From positions 1-64,000 of the forward strand of contig CAYUVF010000012.1 in the NCBI GenBank assembly GCA_964448045.1: a DNA stretch of 64,000 nucleotides, read 5' to 3'. This document shows positions 53,521 to 62,929 of the stretch, piece after piece. Within the stretch, counting starts at the first letter, position 1. Every line of letters starts with the position of its first letter. A program made the position numbers and the translations under genes. A model generated the notes under the pieces. The model was not told where the DNA came from. It did no database searches and saw only the letters and a list, made by a program, of their open reading frames with translations. This DNA comes from CAYUVF01 sp964448045 (GTDB taxonomy: Bacteria; Bacteroidota; Rhodothermia; Rhodothermales; Salinibacteraceae).

Positions 53521-56013
53521 TTACTGATCCGCCGGGAGAAGCTCAACCCGCCGGGCGCGCTGGTCCGGAGCAAGCGCCTCGGGCCGCGATGGCATCGGGA
53601 GAGGGTTGTACTCGAAGTCGACGTATGGGCGGATGAACCGGTCGTAGTGCTCGGGATGAAGCGGATCGCCGCTCTGCCCCCCTGGATAGATCCCGTACCC
53701 CGATGGCGGGGCCGTACTGAAGTCCACGATGACCCGCCAACTGGCGCTATGCGTCGTCATCCGATCACGGGCCGGGGAGAGTGTGGCTTCAAAGCCTGGG
53801 TATTCCATCGGGCCGCGCCAAAGCGGTCGCAGGGCGGTCGACTGGGTAAGGTGGCGAAACACGATCTGGTGGTGATCGCCCCAGCGCCAGTGCTCAGGTC
53901 CCCATCCGTAGCGGGCTGCCAGGGTATCCGTGGTCGTTTCGAGCACCTGCCGGAGTAGATCAGGGGCACCCTCGCGCTCGGCTGTGGCCTGCACATCGAG
54001 CCAGGGCGATTCCGGTTGGCGGCGCAGCAAATGACGGATCTGCGCATCCTCGGGCGCGGGCATCCCGTCAAACGCCGGCTCATCCCAGGTGAGGCGGCGG
54101 AGCGTAGTCATCAGCTCATCCAACAGCAACGGCTCGAAGCGGTCTACGGTGGTCGCGCCATCCCAGCGGCGCAGCCACGAGCGCAGGGAATCGGCACGAG
54201 CTGAGAGGGTGTCGACTCGGTCGAAAAGCGGGACGAACAGATCCCGCTGCACTGCATGAACGTCTGCTTGATATGCCCGCATGTCGGCAACGGAATGGCG
54301 CTCTTTGGCGCGGAAAAGCGAATCGATCCGGAGCGAGCGGTAGCCGTCGCGCCAGTCGTGCCCGAGGTAGTGCGGGTAATCCTGACTTGTTGGCTTCTGG
54401 TTGGCCGATGCGAGATAACCCTGCGCTGGATTGCGCGCATAGGGCAGCTCATCGAACGGAACGCGGCCGGTCCACTCGAACGCATCGGTCGTGCCATCGA
54501 GCAGCCCCATCCCGTGACCGCTTCGGCGCGTCGGCAGGTATCCCGTCGACCGGATGGCGATGGTGCCGGCGGTGTCGGCGTAGACGATGTTTTGCATCGG
54601 CGTGTCCCAGGACTCCAGCGCGACCTCAAACTCGGCAAGCGTGGTCGCGTGGTTCATCTGCCAGAGGGCCTTCAGCGTGCGGCTGGGCTCGTGGGCCACC
54701 CAGCGGAGGGCAAGCGCGCCGGTCGTCGAGTCCTGACGGTTGAACTGCACCGGCCCCTGATGCGAGTAGTACAGCGTGTCGATCACGGAGGCGGCCCCGT
54801 TAATGTGGATGGTATCGGCCACGGCACGGAGGGCGTGCCAGCCGCCGTCGAAGCGATAGCGCTTGCCAGCCGAATCCAGTTCCAGCGCCAGATGATCGAT
54901 CTGATCGGCCCCGGTGTTGGTGAATCCCCAGCCGAGGTGCTCGTTGTAGGCCTGGATGAGCATCGGCGCGCCGGGCACGCTCACGCCGTATGTGTTCATC
55001 GTAGGGGTGACGAGATGCGCCTCATACCAAATGGCAGGAAGCGTCAGCGAGAGGTGCATGTCGTTCGCCAGCAGTGGCGCACCGGTCGTCGAGCGCGTGC
55101 CACTGACCGCCCAGTTGTTCGATCCTTTCCCGGACCGAAAGCCTTCGGCCTGGGTGCCGCCCAGCGCGGCCAGCTGCATGTCGCGCTGTTGCAGAACCGC
55201 AAGGGCTTCGTTGACCGAAGCGGACCTCTTCCCCTCGGACGGCAGTGCGGTTGCCGGATCCGATGCGGTGACGCCCTGTTCCTCCGGAGGAATAATCGGG
55301 ACAAACATGCGGGGGTGGCGGGGATAGAGCAACTCGTAAGCAGACGGATCGAGCCGCCGCTGCAGCGCGGCGTAGTCGGCGTCATCGGTGCTGTAGGATA
55401 AGTCGTAGGTCATGTACTGTAGCACGCGAAGCGCCTGCATCGGGGTGTAGCGATCGGGCTGATAGCCGCGCAGGCGGAATTCCAGCGGCAGATCGGCCGG
55501 GGCCAGTCTATCGAGGTAGGCATTCACCCCGGCTCCGTACCACTGGATGAGCGACCATTCGATCCCCGGGTCCTCGCGGATCCGTTCCAGATTTTTGCGG
55601 GCGCCCCAGTCCATCCCCGTCTGCCGCAAAAACCGATCGGCCGACACCGAACCTTCGCCGAATGCCTCGGCCAACCGCCCCGACGCCACACGCGGCAGAA
55701 AGTCGATCTGAAACAGCCGATCCTGCGCCGTGACGTACCCCAGCGCAATGATCGCATCGCGATCGCTGGCGGCGAAAATATGCGGCACGTCGCGCGCATC
55801 GCGGATGACCGTCACCGGCTCGTCCAGCGCCGGCAGATGCAACTCGACCGAATCGGGCGGGACGGCGTGGCGGGCCGTGCGGTAAAGCCCATCGGCGGGG
55901 TCGAGCAGCGTACCCAGCGGTGGAATACCACTCCAGGAGGTGTGGAGGCCATAGAGCAGAGCGGCGGTTACAAACAGCGCGCCAAGCGCAGGGACGAGGC
56001 GACGAAAACGCAT
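53521..56013 (-). CDS. Penicillin-acylase family Ntn-hydrolase
   Basis: An 830-residue exported enzyme of the penicillin amidase family (PF01804), which hydrolyses N-acyl bonds in acyl-homoserine lactones, penicillins or similar amides. A signal anchor lies at residues 8-25. The autocatalytic nucleophile is S298 (KGSNNWAVSG), which would start the beta chain after self-cleavage. The LLANDMHLSLTLPAIWYEAHL and NTGADQIDHLALE segments are typical. Substrate is uncertain; quorum-signal degradation is one option. Confidence 0.92.
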   Translation of the reverse strand: MRFRRLVPALGALFVTAALLYGLHTSWSGIPPLGTLLDPADGLYRTARHAVPPDSVELHLPALDEPVTVIRDARDVPHIFAASDRDAIIALGYVTAQDRLFQIDFLPRVASGRLAEAFGEGSVSADRFLRQTGMDWGARKNLERIREDPGIEWSLIQWYGAGVNAYLDRLAPADLPLEFRLRGYQPDRYTPMQALRVLQYMTYDLSYSTDDADYAALQRRLDPSAYELLYPRHPRMFVPIIPPEEQGVTASDPATALPSEGKRSASVNEALAVLQQRDMQLAALGGTQAEGFRSGKGSNNWAVSGTRSTTGAPLLANDMHLSLTLPAIWYEAHLVTPTMNTYGVSVPGAPMLIQAYNEHLGWGFTNTGADQIDHLALELDSAGKRYRFDGGWHALRAVADTIHINGAASVIDTLYYSHQGPVQFNRQDSTTGALALRWVAHEPSRTLKALWQMNHATTLAEFEVALESWDTPMQNIVYADTAGTIAIRSTGYLPTRRSGHGMGLLDGTTDAFEWTGRVPFDELPYARNPAQGYLASANQKPTSQDYPHYLGHDWRDGYRSLRIDSLFRAKERHSVADMRAYQADVHAVQRDLFVPLFDRVDTLSARADSLRSWLRRWDGATTVDRFEPLLLDELMTTLRRLTWDEPAFDGMPAPEDAQIRHLLRRQPESPWLDVQATAEREGAPDLLRQVLETTTDTLAARYGWGPEHWRWGDHHQIVFRHLTQSTALRPLWRGPMEYPGFEATLSPARDRMTTHSASWRVIVDFSTAPPSGYGIYPGGQSGDPLHPEHYDRFIRPYVDFEYNPLPMPSRPEALAPDQRARRVELLPADQ

Positions 56014-56038
56014 CGGAAGCAGAGGTTGACCGGTAGAC

Positions 56039-56869
56039 TTACGAGTTCAGCGGCTGTTCAACGGGCGGCTCCATCGGCTCCGGGTGCGAGGTTGTGGACG
56101 CCTCGGCCGCCTCTTTCAGGCGCTGAATCAGTTCATCCGTGGCGTTGGCGTAATCCCGCGCGCCCCGAGCTTGCGGGTTGTGATCAAACAGCGTCGATCC
56201 GTCCTCGTACGACTCCGCCAGCGAGGTGCTCGTCCGGATGATCGTTTCCATAACGCGCTCGCCGTACTTGCTGCGCATGTACTCGCGGTAGGTATGATGG
56301 ATGCCCTTGCGAGCGTCGACCTGGGTGAGCAAGAAGCTGATGCCGTGTAGATTCGGGTTGAGTCGCTTGCGAACCAGCGAGGCGGTCTGATACGTCTGCT
56401 CGGCCCCGACGACCGACTGGTACTCGGGCAGGACGGGCACGACGACATGTTCGCTGGACACCATGGCGTTGAGGCTGTAGACAGTCACCGCGGCGGCCGT
56501 GTCGAAGATGATGACATCGTAGGGATCAGCCCAAGGCTGTTCGAGCGCTTCCTTCACCCAGAGCACGTCCGTCGGCTTGTTAAGCGTGCGCTGCCGCTTC
56601 GTCAACCGCGTGGACGAGGGCAGCAGATCGAAGCCATTCATCGACTGAAGCGCCTCAGAAGGGACCTCGTTTTCGAGATCGAACAGCGCCACCGACGAGC
56701 GATCCACCGGCGGATCTTCCACGCCCAGTGCCCGCGTAAGGAACCCCTGTGGATCCAGATCGATCGCCACGGTACGTCGGCCACTCAGACCGAGCGCAGC
56801 CGCCAGATGCATCACCGACGTGGTTTTTCCGGTTCCGCCTTTGTGATTACAGACTGCAAAAACGTTCAT
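56039..56869 (-). CDS. ParA/MinD-type ATPase (orphan)
   Basis: A 276-residue deviant-Walker ATPase. The motif KGGTGKTTS near residue 11 contains the signature lysine, and DLDPQGFLTRALG and IFDTAAAVT complete the nucleotide site. ParA proteins position DNA or protein cargo. No ParB or parS-like palindrome is next to it, so the cargo is unknown. The ATG at 56869 is used, because MNVFAVCNHKGG matches the family N-terminus. Confidence 0.9.
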   Translation of the reverse strand: MNVFAVCNHKGGTGKTTSVMHLAAALGLSGRRTVAIDLDPQGFLTRALGVEDPPVDRSSVALFDLENEVPSEALQSMNGFDLLPSSTRLTKRQRTLNKPTDVLWVKEALEQPWADPYDVIIFDTAAAVTVYSLNAMVSSEHVVVPVLPEYQSVVGAEQTYQTASLVRKRLNPNLHGISFLLTQVDARKGIHHTYREYMRSKYGERVMETIIRTSTSLAESYEDGSTLFDHNPQARGARDYANATDELIQRLKEAAEASTTSHPEPMEPPVEQPLNS

Positions 56870-57224
56870 ACAGACGGTCGCCGATAGGCTGTTGAGTTGC
56901 TGAAAGGTAGCGGGCACCCGGGCGCGAGTCAAATGGAGCGTGGTGCGCGCCGGAATCTCACCGTCGGCGTCTTCGTGAGGAGACAGCCGACATTCGTTCG
57001 AGTGTACAAGTTGTGAGCGACTATTCCAATCGTAAAGGCCTGTCCATTGGTGCTCCTTTCACCTATAGTTTGTGAAGAACACCCGCCCCCATTTTCCTAT
57101 CAATTCGCATTCATTGAATCCGCATAACATTCTGTCTGGCATTGGGTTGCGTCTATCGTATTCATCTTAAACATGATTCTAACAACCCGAACCGTCTCAT
57201 CTTTCTTATCCCGGCGAGCCGGCC
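56870..57224. other. Divergent intergenic region
   Basis: 355 bp between the ParA gene (leftward) and lnt (rightward). It becomes AT-rich after 57000 and must hold promoters for both. I see no hairpin, repeat or copy of the 12-mer element, and cannot place a promoter with confidence. Confidence 0.6.
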
Positions 57225-58790
57225 ATGCCTTTACCTGAACGCCGCTCCATTCTGAACCGATTACAGGAGCGGCCTGGCGCCTGTATTCTCCTCAGCGGAT
57301 GCGCCCTCGGCTTTAGCTTCCCGCCTTTTCCCGCATACGGTCTGGCCTGGATGGCCCTGGGGCCCCTCCTCCTCCGATGGACCGAGGCCCCCTCGGCCCG
57401 GCGGCTCTATCTCGAAGCCCTCGGCATGTGGCTGATCACCTCTTCCATTGCCTTTTCGTGGCCCGTGCTTCATCCGTCGCCCATCACCGCACTCGCCTCG
57501 CTGGGTGGAGTGCTCGTGCTCTGCATGATCGGTGCCGTTCCCTTTGCGCTCTCCGTGCCAGTGCGCATCCGACTCGGACTGCTCCCGGGTCTCAGCGCCT
57601 TCATCGCCTTTGCCCTTGCGACCGAATGGATCCTGAAGACGGGTCCGCTCGCCTTCCCCTGGATGCTCTACGGCCACACCCAGGCTGCCGCGGTCCCCTT
57701 CAACCAGCTGGCAGCGCTGGGGGGAAGCGCCGGGTTGAGCCTCTGGGTTCTGATGCTGAATGCCGCCCTCCTACTCGCTGCGCTACCACGCTATCGGACG
57801 ACCGCGCTGTTCGGCATCTTTCTCGCTCTGATCGCAGCCGTTGGATTCGGATCGCATCGGCGGGCGACGCCTCCACCTGCCGCCGACTCGACGGATGCCA
57901 TGCTTGTGCAACCGGGTCTCACTGCATCCACCTGGGCCAAGGTTCACAGCGGCGTCCGCGTGCGGCATCTGCAACGGCTCACCGCATCTGCGCTCTCGCC
58001 CCAGTCGGCCGAGGCGACGCCGCTCGTGATCTGGCCGGAAACCGCCCTGCCCCCCGAATGGAGCCCCAACGGCGACTCGGCCGCGGCCCTGCAGCAGTGG
58101 GTCGATCGGCACCGTATTGAGCTTCTCACCGGTGCGATCCGCCCGGCCGCACCTCCCACGCATCAACGCTACTACAACAGCGCCGTCCTGCTATCCCCCG
58201 ATCGCCCGCCGCAGGTCTACAACAAGAATCGACTGGTGCCGTTTGCTGAGCGAGTGCCTTTCATCGACCGCATTCCCGCGCTCCGATCGCTCGCGGTGCC
58301 GGCCGGAGGGGTCGCCGGATACGAACAGGGCCGCCGCCGTCCGCTGCTGGGCACCACCTTCAAAGCCGGCGTGCTCATCTGTTTCGAGAGCACCTTCGAT
58401 CAGATGGTCCGCACGTATGCAGCCGCCCCACAATCCGCAGATTTCCTCGTGACGCTGGCGCAAGATGGATGGTGGGGCCCATCGGCCGGCTATCGCCAGC
58501 ATTTCGCATTTACCCGGCTGCGGGCCATCGAAACCGGACGAGCCGTGGCGATGGTGACCGTCACCGGCATCACCGCCCTCATCGGTCCTCGAGGCGATGT
58601 AATGGCCGAGAGCGGCTGGATGGATCAAACCACACGCCAGGTATCCATTCCGCACTATCGGGACAAGACGGTATTCATACAGTGGGGCGCTTGGATCGAT
58701 GCGCTGGGCCTGGGCTTCGCTGCACTCTTCCTCGTCTGGGTCCTGATTCATCCCCGACTTGCCTCATCCACTACCGCACCATCCCCCTGA
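57225..58790 (+). CDS. lnt: Apolipoprotein N-acyltransferase
   Basis: Inner-membrane enzyme that adds the third acyl chain to lipoproteins. 521 residues, eight or so helices with a periplasmic nitrilase-like domain. Catalytic residues are recognisable: Glu in WPETALPPEW, Lys in YNKNRLVPFAE and Cys in GVLICFESTFD. The FPWMLYGHTQA and DGWWGPSAGYRQHFAFTRLRAIETGR segments match the family. It precedes maf, 28 bp apart. Confidence 0.95.
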   Translation: MPLPERRSILNRLQERPGACILLSGCALGFSFPPFPAYGLAWMALGPLLLRWTEAPSARRLYLEALGMWLITSSIAFSWPVLHPSPITALASLGGVLVLCMIGAVPFALSVPVRIRLGLLPGLSAFIAFALATEWILKTGPLAFPWMLYGHTQAAAVPFNQLAALGGSAGLSLWVLMLNAALLLAALPRYRTTALFGIFLALIAAVGFGSHRRATPPPAADSTDAMLVQPGLTASTWAKVHSGVRVRHLQRLTASALSPQSAEATPLVIWPETALPPEWSPNGDSAAALQQWVDRHRIELLTGAIRPAAPPTHQRYYNSAVLLSPDRPPQVYNKNRLVPFAERVPFIDRIPALRSLAVPAGGVAGYEQGRRRPLLGTTFKAGVLICFESTFDQMVRTYAAAPQSADFLVTLAQDGWWGPSAGYRQHFAFTRLRAIETGRAVAMVTVTGITALIGPRGDVMAESGWMDQTTRQVSIPHYRDKTVFIQWGAWIDALGLGFAALFLVWVLIHPRLASSTTAPSP

Positions 58791-58818
58791 TTGACGCATT
58801 CACTTTTCCAGATTCGTG

Positions 58819-59415
58819 ATGACGCTGACACTTCCCCTGATCCTCGCCTCGCAATCGCCGCGCCGGCGGCGGCTCCTCGAACGCCTCGGGATGGACTTCA
58901 CCGTGCAGGTGAGTCCCGCCGAGGAAGTGATTCCCAGCGACGCCGACCCCGCGACGATTGTTCAGACACTCGCCGTCGACAAGGCCACTCCCGTCGCGGC
59001 CCAACGTCCTGATGCTCTGACGCTCGCCGCCGACACCATTGTCGCCTGGGACAATACGATCCTCGGCAAACCCAAAACGCCCGACGACGCCCGGTCTATG
59101 CTCTCGATGCTATCCGGCGCGACCCACACCGTGCACACCGGGATAGCTCTCCTCCACCCGGCCAGCGATCGGCACACGACGGCGACGGAAGCAACGCAAG
59201 TCGAGTTTGGCGTTCTCTCTGACGACGAAATCGATGCATATGTCTCCACCGGATCGCCGATGGACAAGGCTGGCAGCTACGGCATCCAAGATGACGTAGG
59301 AGCACTTTTCGTAGAGGGTATCCACGGCGACTATTACAACGTCGTCGGGCTGCCGCTTCGCCGCCTGTACCTTACCCTCCGCATCCATTTTCCCGATGTG
59401 TTTCAACTGGTTTGA
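58819..59415 (+). CDS. Maf-like nucleotide pyrophosphatase
   Basis: A 198-residue Maf/ITPase-fold protein that hydrolyses non-canonical or excess dTTP/UTP/CTP-type nucleotides. The N-terminal SQSPRRRRLLERLG loop and AADTIVAWDNTILGKPKTPDDARSMLSMLSGATH match Maf. Both the IQDDVGALFVEGIHGDYYNVVGLPL tail and length fit. The ATG at 58819 follows an in-frame GTG by one codon. Copy F of the 14-mer element begins 5 bp after its stop. Confidence 0.94.
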   Translation: MTLTLPLILASQSPRRRRLLERLGMDFTVQVSPAEEVIPSDADPATIVQTLAVDKATPVAAQRPDALTLAADTIVAWDNTILGKPKTPDDARSMLSMLSGATHTVHTGIALLHPASDRHTTATEATQVEFGVLSDDEIDAYVSTGSPMDKAGSYGIQDDVGALFVEGIHGDYYNVVGLPLRRLYLTLRIHFPDVFQLV

Positions 59416-59420
59416 TTTAT

Positions 59421-59434
59421 TTGCAATAACGGAT
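59421..59434 (+). repeat. TTGCAATAACGGAT element, copy F
   Basis: Exact 14-mer on the plus strand, 5 bp after the maf stop codon and about 90 bp before the amidotransferase start. Confidence 0.8.
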
Positions 59435-59524
59435 TCAACCGGCTCTATTGACATATCGCACAGTGAACGCATACCTTATAAGCATATCCGTGACGTTTGT
59501 CCACCGCGGTCTCCTCCGACGCGT

Positions 59525-60286
59525 ATGCCCGCCTCTCCCCTCCAGTCCCTCCGGTTCCTCCTCATCCAGGCGCGCAGTATGCCGGAGATGATCCAACAAG
59601 AGCAGGAATGCTTCATCGAGCGCTGCCGTATCGACGCCAACCAACTGGCGACGGTAAATGTGGTCACAACGCCGATCAATCGATCGCTACTCGGCGCGGT
59701 TGACGCAGTGCTCATCGGCGGAGCGGGTGAGTTTTCCGCGCGGGACGATCACCCGTGGACAGCCGACCTGCACGATTTCATCCGCGAGGGAACGGCCCGC
59801 GGCATGCCCATCTTCGGGTCGTGCTGGGGCCACCAAGTGATTGCACGCGCTTTCGGTGGAGACGTGATCTACGACCCCGACCGGGCCGAGCTGGGCTCCG
59901 GCACGGTGGAGTTGACCGAAGCCGGGCGCCACGATCCGATCTTCGGCGCGTTTCCGACTCGCTTTCGGGTCAACATGGGCCACCACGACCGCGTGGCGAC
60001 GTTGCCTGCGAACGCCGTCGAGCTGGCTTACAACGAATCCCAGCGCAACCAGGCCTTCCGCCTGCGCGACAAGCCCGTCTACGGCACCCAGTTCCACAGC
60101 GAACTGGACGCAGAGCGGGAACGGGAACGGCTCGTGGCCTATCGGGAGCACTATCTCGACGCCTTGCCGACCGAAGAAGTGTTCAACGAGGTCGTGCGCA
60201 ACCTCGTGGAAACGACCGAAGTGGACCACCTGATGCACGACTTTCTGGTCCAGTACGCCCCCGGAGGCGCTCACGGCACCATCTGA
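59525..60286 (+). CDS. Class I glutamine amidotransferase-like protein
   Basis: A 253-residue type 1 glutaminase. The nucleophile elbow is GSCWGHQVIARAFGG and the His-Glu pair is GTQFHSEL, so the triad is intact. The closest general type is the GMP-synthase-like / YfeJ group, which hydrolyses gamma-glutamyl amides. No synthetase partner is fused or adjacent. The ATG at 59525 is chosen over a far longer frame. Its 3' end overlaps the convergent folB by 16 bp. Confidence 0.88.
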   Translation: MPASPLQSLRFLLIQARSMPEMIQQEQECFIERCRIDANQLATVNVVTTPINRSLLGAVDAVLIGGAGEFSARDDHPWTADLHDFIREGTARGMPIFGSCWGHQVIARAFGGDVIYDPDRAELGSGTVELTEAGRHDPIFGAFPTRFRVNMGHHDRVATLPANAVELAYNESQRNQAFRLRDKPVYGTQFHSELDAERERERLVAYREHYLDALPTEEVFNEVVRNLVETTEVDHLMHDFLVQYAPGGAHGTI

Positions 60287-60630
60287 TATACCGCCTCCGC
60301 CCGATCGCATGGTCCGCCCACCGGCGGATTCGGCTTGCGGACGGTCACTTCGATCGATTCAACCTGCGGATAGGCCTCCGCGACGCGGTGCGCGATCAGA
60401 TAGGTCAGCTTCTCGATGAGGTAGAAGTTGTTCTGCGTGACGAGCTCCTGCACGGCATCGTACACCGATTCGTAGTCGACGGTTTGCGACAGATCATCGT
60501 GCCGGGCCGCCGCCTCAAAATCGATCTCTACGGCCACGTCCACCTCGTACCGCCCCCCGATGCGGTGCTCCTCCTCCATCACGCCGTGGTGCGCGTAAAA
60601 AACCGCGTTGACGAGACGAACCGTACCCAT
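60271..60630 (-). CDS. folB: Dihydroneopterin aldolase
   Basis: A 119-residue FolB, which cleaves 7,8-dihydroneopterin to 6-hydroxymethyl-dihydropterin in folate synthesis. Landmarks are FYAHHGVMEEEHRIGGRYEVDV, DLSQTVDYESVYD and the catalytic Lys in FYLIEKLTYLIAHRV. Its presence shows that the cell has the normal folate route, so the PTPS-III-like protein at 15290 is not needed to bypass FolB. Confidence 0.94.
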   Translation of the reverse strand: MGTVRLVNAVFYAHHGVMEEEHRIGGRYEVDVAVEIDFEAAARHDDLSQTVDYESVYDAVQELVTQNNFYLIEKLTYLIAHRVAEAYPQVESIEVTVRKPNPPVGGPCDRAEAVYQMVP

Positions 60631-60668
60631 GTGGACTGGCTACATTCAGGGAAGGGCGAGCTGGTAGA

Positions 60669-61601
60669 TTACGCGACCGTAAGCGACTCCAGCTCGGGAA
60701 TGTGGGAAAGCTCGCGGAAGGCGCGGGCCCGTTCGTAGATATCGGATGGATCGAGCCGGAGCAGTTGCTCCGGGCCAAAGCGCTCGACCACAAACGAGGC
60801 CATGGCGCTGCCGTACACGACGGCGCGGCGGAGGCTTTCGCGGTCATATTGGCGCACACGCACCAGGTGGCCGGCCAGTCCCCCGGCAAACGTGTCACCG
60901 GCCCCGGTCGGGTCCTCGATGGCTTCGAGCGGATACGCCGGCGCGCTAAAGGTCACGTCATCGGAAAACAACAGGGCACCGTGCTCGCCCTTCTTGATGA
61001 TGAGCGTCTCCGGTCCCATGGCGCGGATCATGCGCGCGGCGCGGACCAGATTAGGCTCGTCGGCGAGCTCGCGCGCCTCGGCATCGTTAATCACCAGACA
61101 GTCGACCCGTTTGAGGGTCTGCCGGAGGGCATCGGGCGTGTTTTCAATCCAGAAGTTCATCGTGTCGCAGATGACGTACTCCGGATCATCGACCTGATCG
61201 AGCACCTTTTGCTGGAGCGTAGGATCAAGGTTGCCGAGGCATACGATCCGGCTGTCACGATACGCTTCGGGAATTTGCGGCTCGAATGACTGCAGGACGT
61301 TGAGCTGCGTATCGAGCGTTTCGCGATCGTTGAGGTCGTAGTGATAGCGTCCGGCCCAGGCGAAAGTTTTTCCGTCGGAATCGACGTCGAGGCCCCGCAG
61401 GTCGACGCCGCCATCGCGCAAGATATCGACGTATTCTGGGGGAAAGTCGCCGCCTACGATGCCTACGAGCCGCACATCGTCACAGAAGTAGCGGGCCGCG
61501 AGGGTCAGATAGGTGGCGCTGCCGCCCATCACATCCTCGGCGGCCCCGAACGGCGTTTCGATGGTGTCAAACGCAACGGTACCAACAGCCAGTATGCTCA
61601 C
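60669..61601 (-). CDS. PfkB-family sugar / nucleoside kinase
   Basis: A 310-residue ribokinase-fold kinase. The GGSATYLTLAARYF substrate lid and the C-terminal DPTGAGDTFAGGLAGHL signature with the catalytic Asp are intact. Sequence type is near the adenosine/ribokinase-like branch, but substrate is uncertain. It lies 38 bp upstream of folB on the same strand and downstream of a predicted terminator. Confidence 0.9.
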   Translation of the reverse strand: MSILAVGTVAFDTIETPFGAAEDVMGGSATYLTLAARYFCDDVRLVGIVGGDFPPEYVDILRDGGVDLRGLDVDSDGKTFAWAGRYHYDLNDRETLDTQLNVLQSFEPQIPEAYRDSRIVCLGNLDPTLQQKVLDQVDDPEYVICDTMNFWIENTPDALRQTLKRVDCLVINDAEARELADEPNLVRAARMIRAMGPETLIIKKGEHGALLFSDDVTFSAPAYPLEAIEDPTGAGDTFAGGLAGHLVRVRQYDRESLRRAVVYGSAMASFVVERFGPEQLLRLDPSDIYERARAFRELSHIPELESLTVA

Positions 61602-61630
61602 GAAGTCGGGGTCGTTTGGTGCATTAAAGA

Positions 61631-61655
61631 GGCGTCCCCGAGTACCGGAGACGCC
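61631..61655 (-). terminator. Probable Rho-independent terminator
   Basis: GGCGTC and GACGCC pair (extended by partly paired CCG/CGG) around a short loop. On the minus strand TCTTT follows. It lies between the DUF883-like gene and the PfkB kinase gene. Confidence 0.6.
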
Positions 61656-61702
61656 CTACGTTAAGTTCAAAGGAGCTGCGTACATTTTGCGAACAGGGGC
61701 AA

Positions 61703-62401
61703 TTAGAGGGCACGGCGGAACCAGCCCCCCAGGCGCTTGGCCACAAGGGCAATAAGGGCAGTCTTGGCCGCCTTGCGGGCCGTCTGCGACCACCATCCGC
61801 GGGCGGCTTCGGAAGCCTCTTCGGCGGAGGCTTTCACCTGCTCTGCTGCCTCTTCCGACCGCTCGGAGGCCGCTTCTGCTGCTTCGGAGAGGTTCTTGGC
61901 GGCGCGTTCGCGAAGAGCGGCCGCACGTTTTGCCGCGACGTCGCCCCAGTCTTGGGCGCGGTGAGACAGGGTCTCACCGGCCTCGCGGCCAATCCGCTCG
62001 GCTTCGCGACGGGCGCGATCGACCCGTTTGGAGACATCGTGGCCCACCTCGGAGGCCGTGCGCTCGGCGCGCTGGCGCAGGGTCTGAGCCTGCTTCCGGG
62101 CGCGTTCGGAAAGCGTGGGCGGCGGGGCAGAGCGCAGCGCTCGCGAGAGCAGGCGCCCGCTAAGCAGTCCAGCGCCAGCCGCGAGAAAGACGGCCAACAG
62201 GGGATTCTCCCGAATCCAATTACGGACGCGGTCGCGGGCCTCTTCGACCTGCAACTGCGCCAGTTCGCGGCGCAGATCGCCCAGCGCATCGTTCAGTTCA
62301 TCGCGCATTTCTTCCGCCGAGGGGTCGTCCTCCGGCCAGTTCGACGGTCCGTGATCCGACTGCGATTCAGAATCGGAGGGGTTGTTCGGAGAATTCGTCA
62401 T
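61703..62401 (-). CDS. DUF883/ElaB-like membrane protein with long coiled coil
   Basis: A 232-residue protein. An acidic N-terminus is followed by a helix (EEMRDELNDALGDLRRELAQLQVEEARDRV) and the ENPLLAVFLAAGAGLLSGRLLSR segment that matches the single helix of ElaB/YqjD (DUF883) proteins. Those bind ribosomes at the inner membrane in stationary phase. An Ala/Glu/Arg-rich coiled coil of about 120 residues follows, much longer than usual. It sits with a second small helix protein upstream. Confidence 0.72.
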   Translation of the reverse strand: MTNSPNNPSDSESQSDHGPSNWPEDDPSAEEMRDELNDALGDLRRELAQLQVEEARDRVRNWIRENPLLAVFLAAGAGLLSGRLLSRALRSAPPPTLSERARKQAQTLRQRAERTASEVGHDVSKRVDRARREAERIGREAGETLSHRAQDWGDVAAKRAAALRERAAKNLSEAAEAASERSEEAAEQVKASAEEASEAARGWWSQTARKAAKTALIALVAKRLGGWFRRAL

Positions 62402-62452
62402 GATCGGTCTACCGTCGTATCAATGGAAAAGCATTGCGGAACCGCAGAGCTG

Positions 62453-62668
62453 TCAGTCGCGGAGCAGGGCACCGATGAACGTGCCGATGGCGAAGGCGCC
62501 CACCATCGCGATCGTCTGGTTGTCGCGCACCCAATCCGCGAGCGTCGCCAGCGGATCTTCCTGATTCTCAAGATCATCGAGCGGCGATTGCGAGCCCGAG
62601 GAGCCGTGGGTGGCGTGCGCGCCGGGCGACGAGGCCGACCCGTGTGTTGATTGGGATTGATCAGGCAT
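62453..62668 (-). CDS. Small DUF883-like one-helix protein
   Basis: A 71-residue protein. Disordered Ser/His/Gly-rich N-terminus, then TLADWVRDNQTIAMVGAFAIGTFIGALLRD, a C-terminal helix like the one in the downstream protein (WIRENPLLAVFLAAGAG). It therefore appears to be a truncated paralogue. The ATG at 62668 is preferred to a TTG-type start further upstream. Confidence 0.65.
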   Translation of the reverse strand: MPDQSQSTHGSASSPGAHATHGSSGSQSPLDDLENQEDPLATLADWVRDNQTIAMVGAFAIGTFIGALLRD

Positions 62669-62929
62669 ATCTATACTTTCGCGGCGCAGTAAACAAGTCA
62701 ACGGAAGACAACATCAGGATACATCGCGCAGCGGCTTGCACAACGGTCGCCGGACGGAATCAGATCCCGCCGAAAAATCGGAGGGGCTGTCCATCCGGGA
62801 AATAAACGCGACCGTACGCCGTTGCAATACTGGCGGAATACACATTACCCTACTGGTAGCTTGGATACAAGTCCGCCGACGATAGTATAGGATCGTCGTC
62901 CCGATGTTCGGCCCATATTTTCGAGGTCT

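Noticed and set aside
62821..62840. Seventh copy of the 12-mer near 62822 (TTGCAATACTGGCGGAAT)
   Set aside because: Only the first eight bases match in register; it needs an insertion to align and was not counted.
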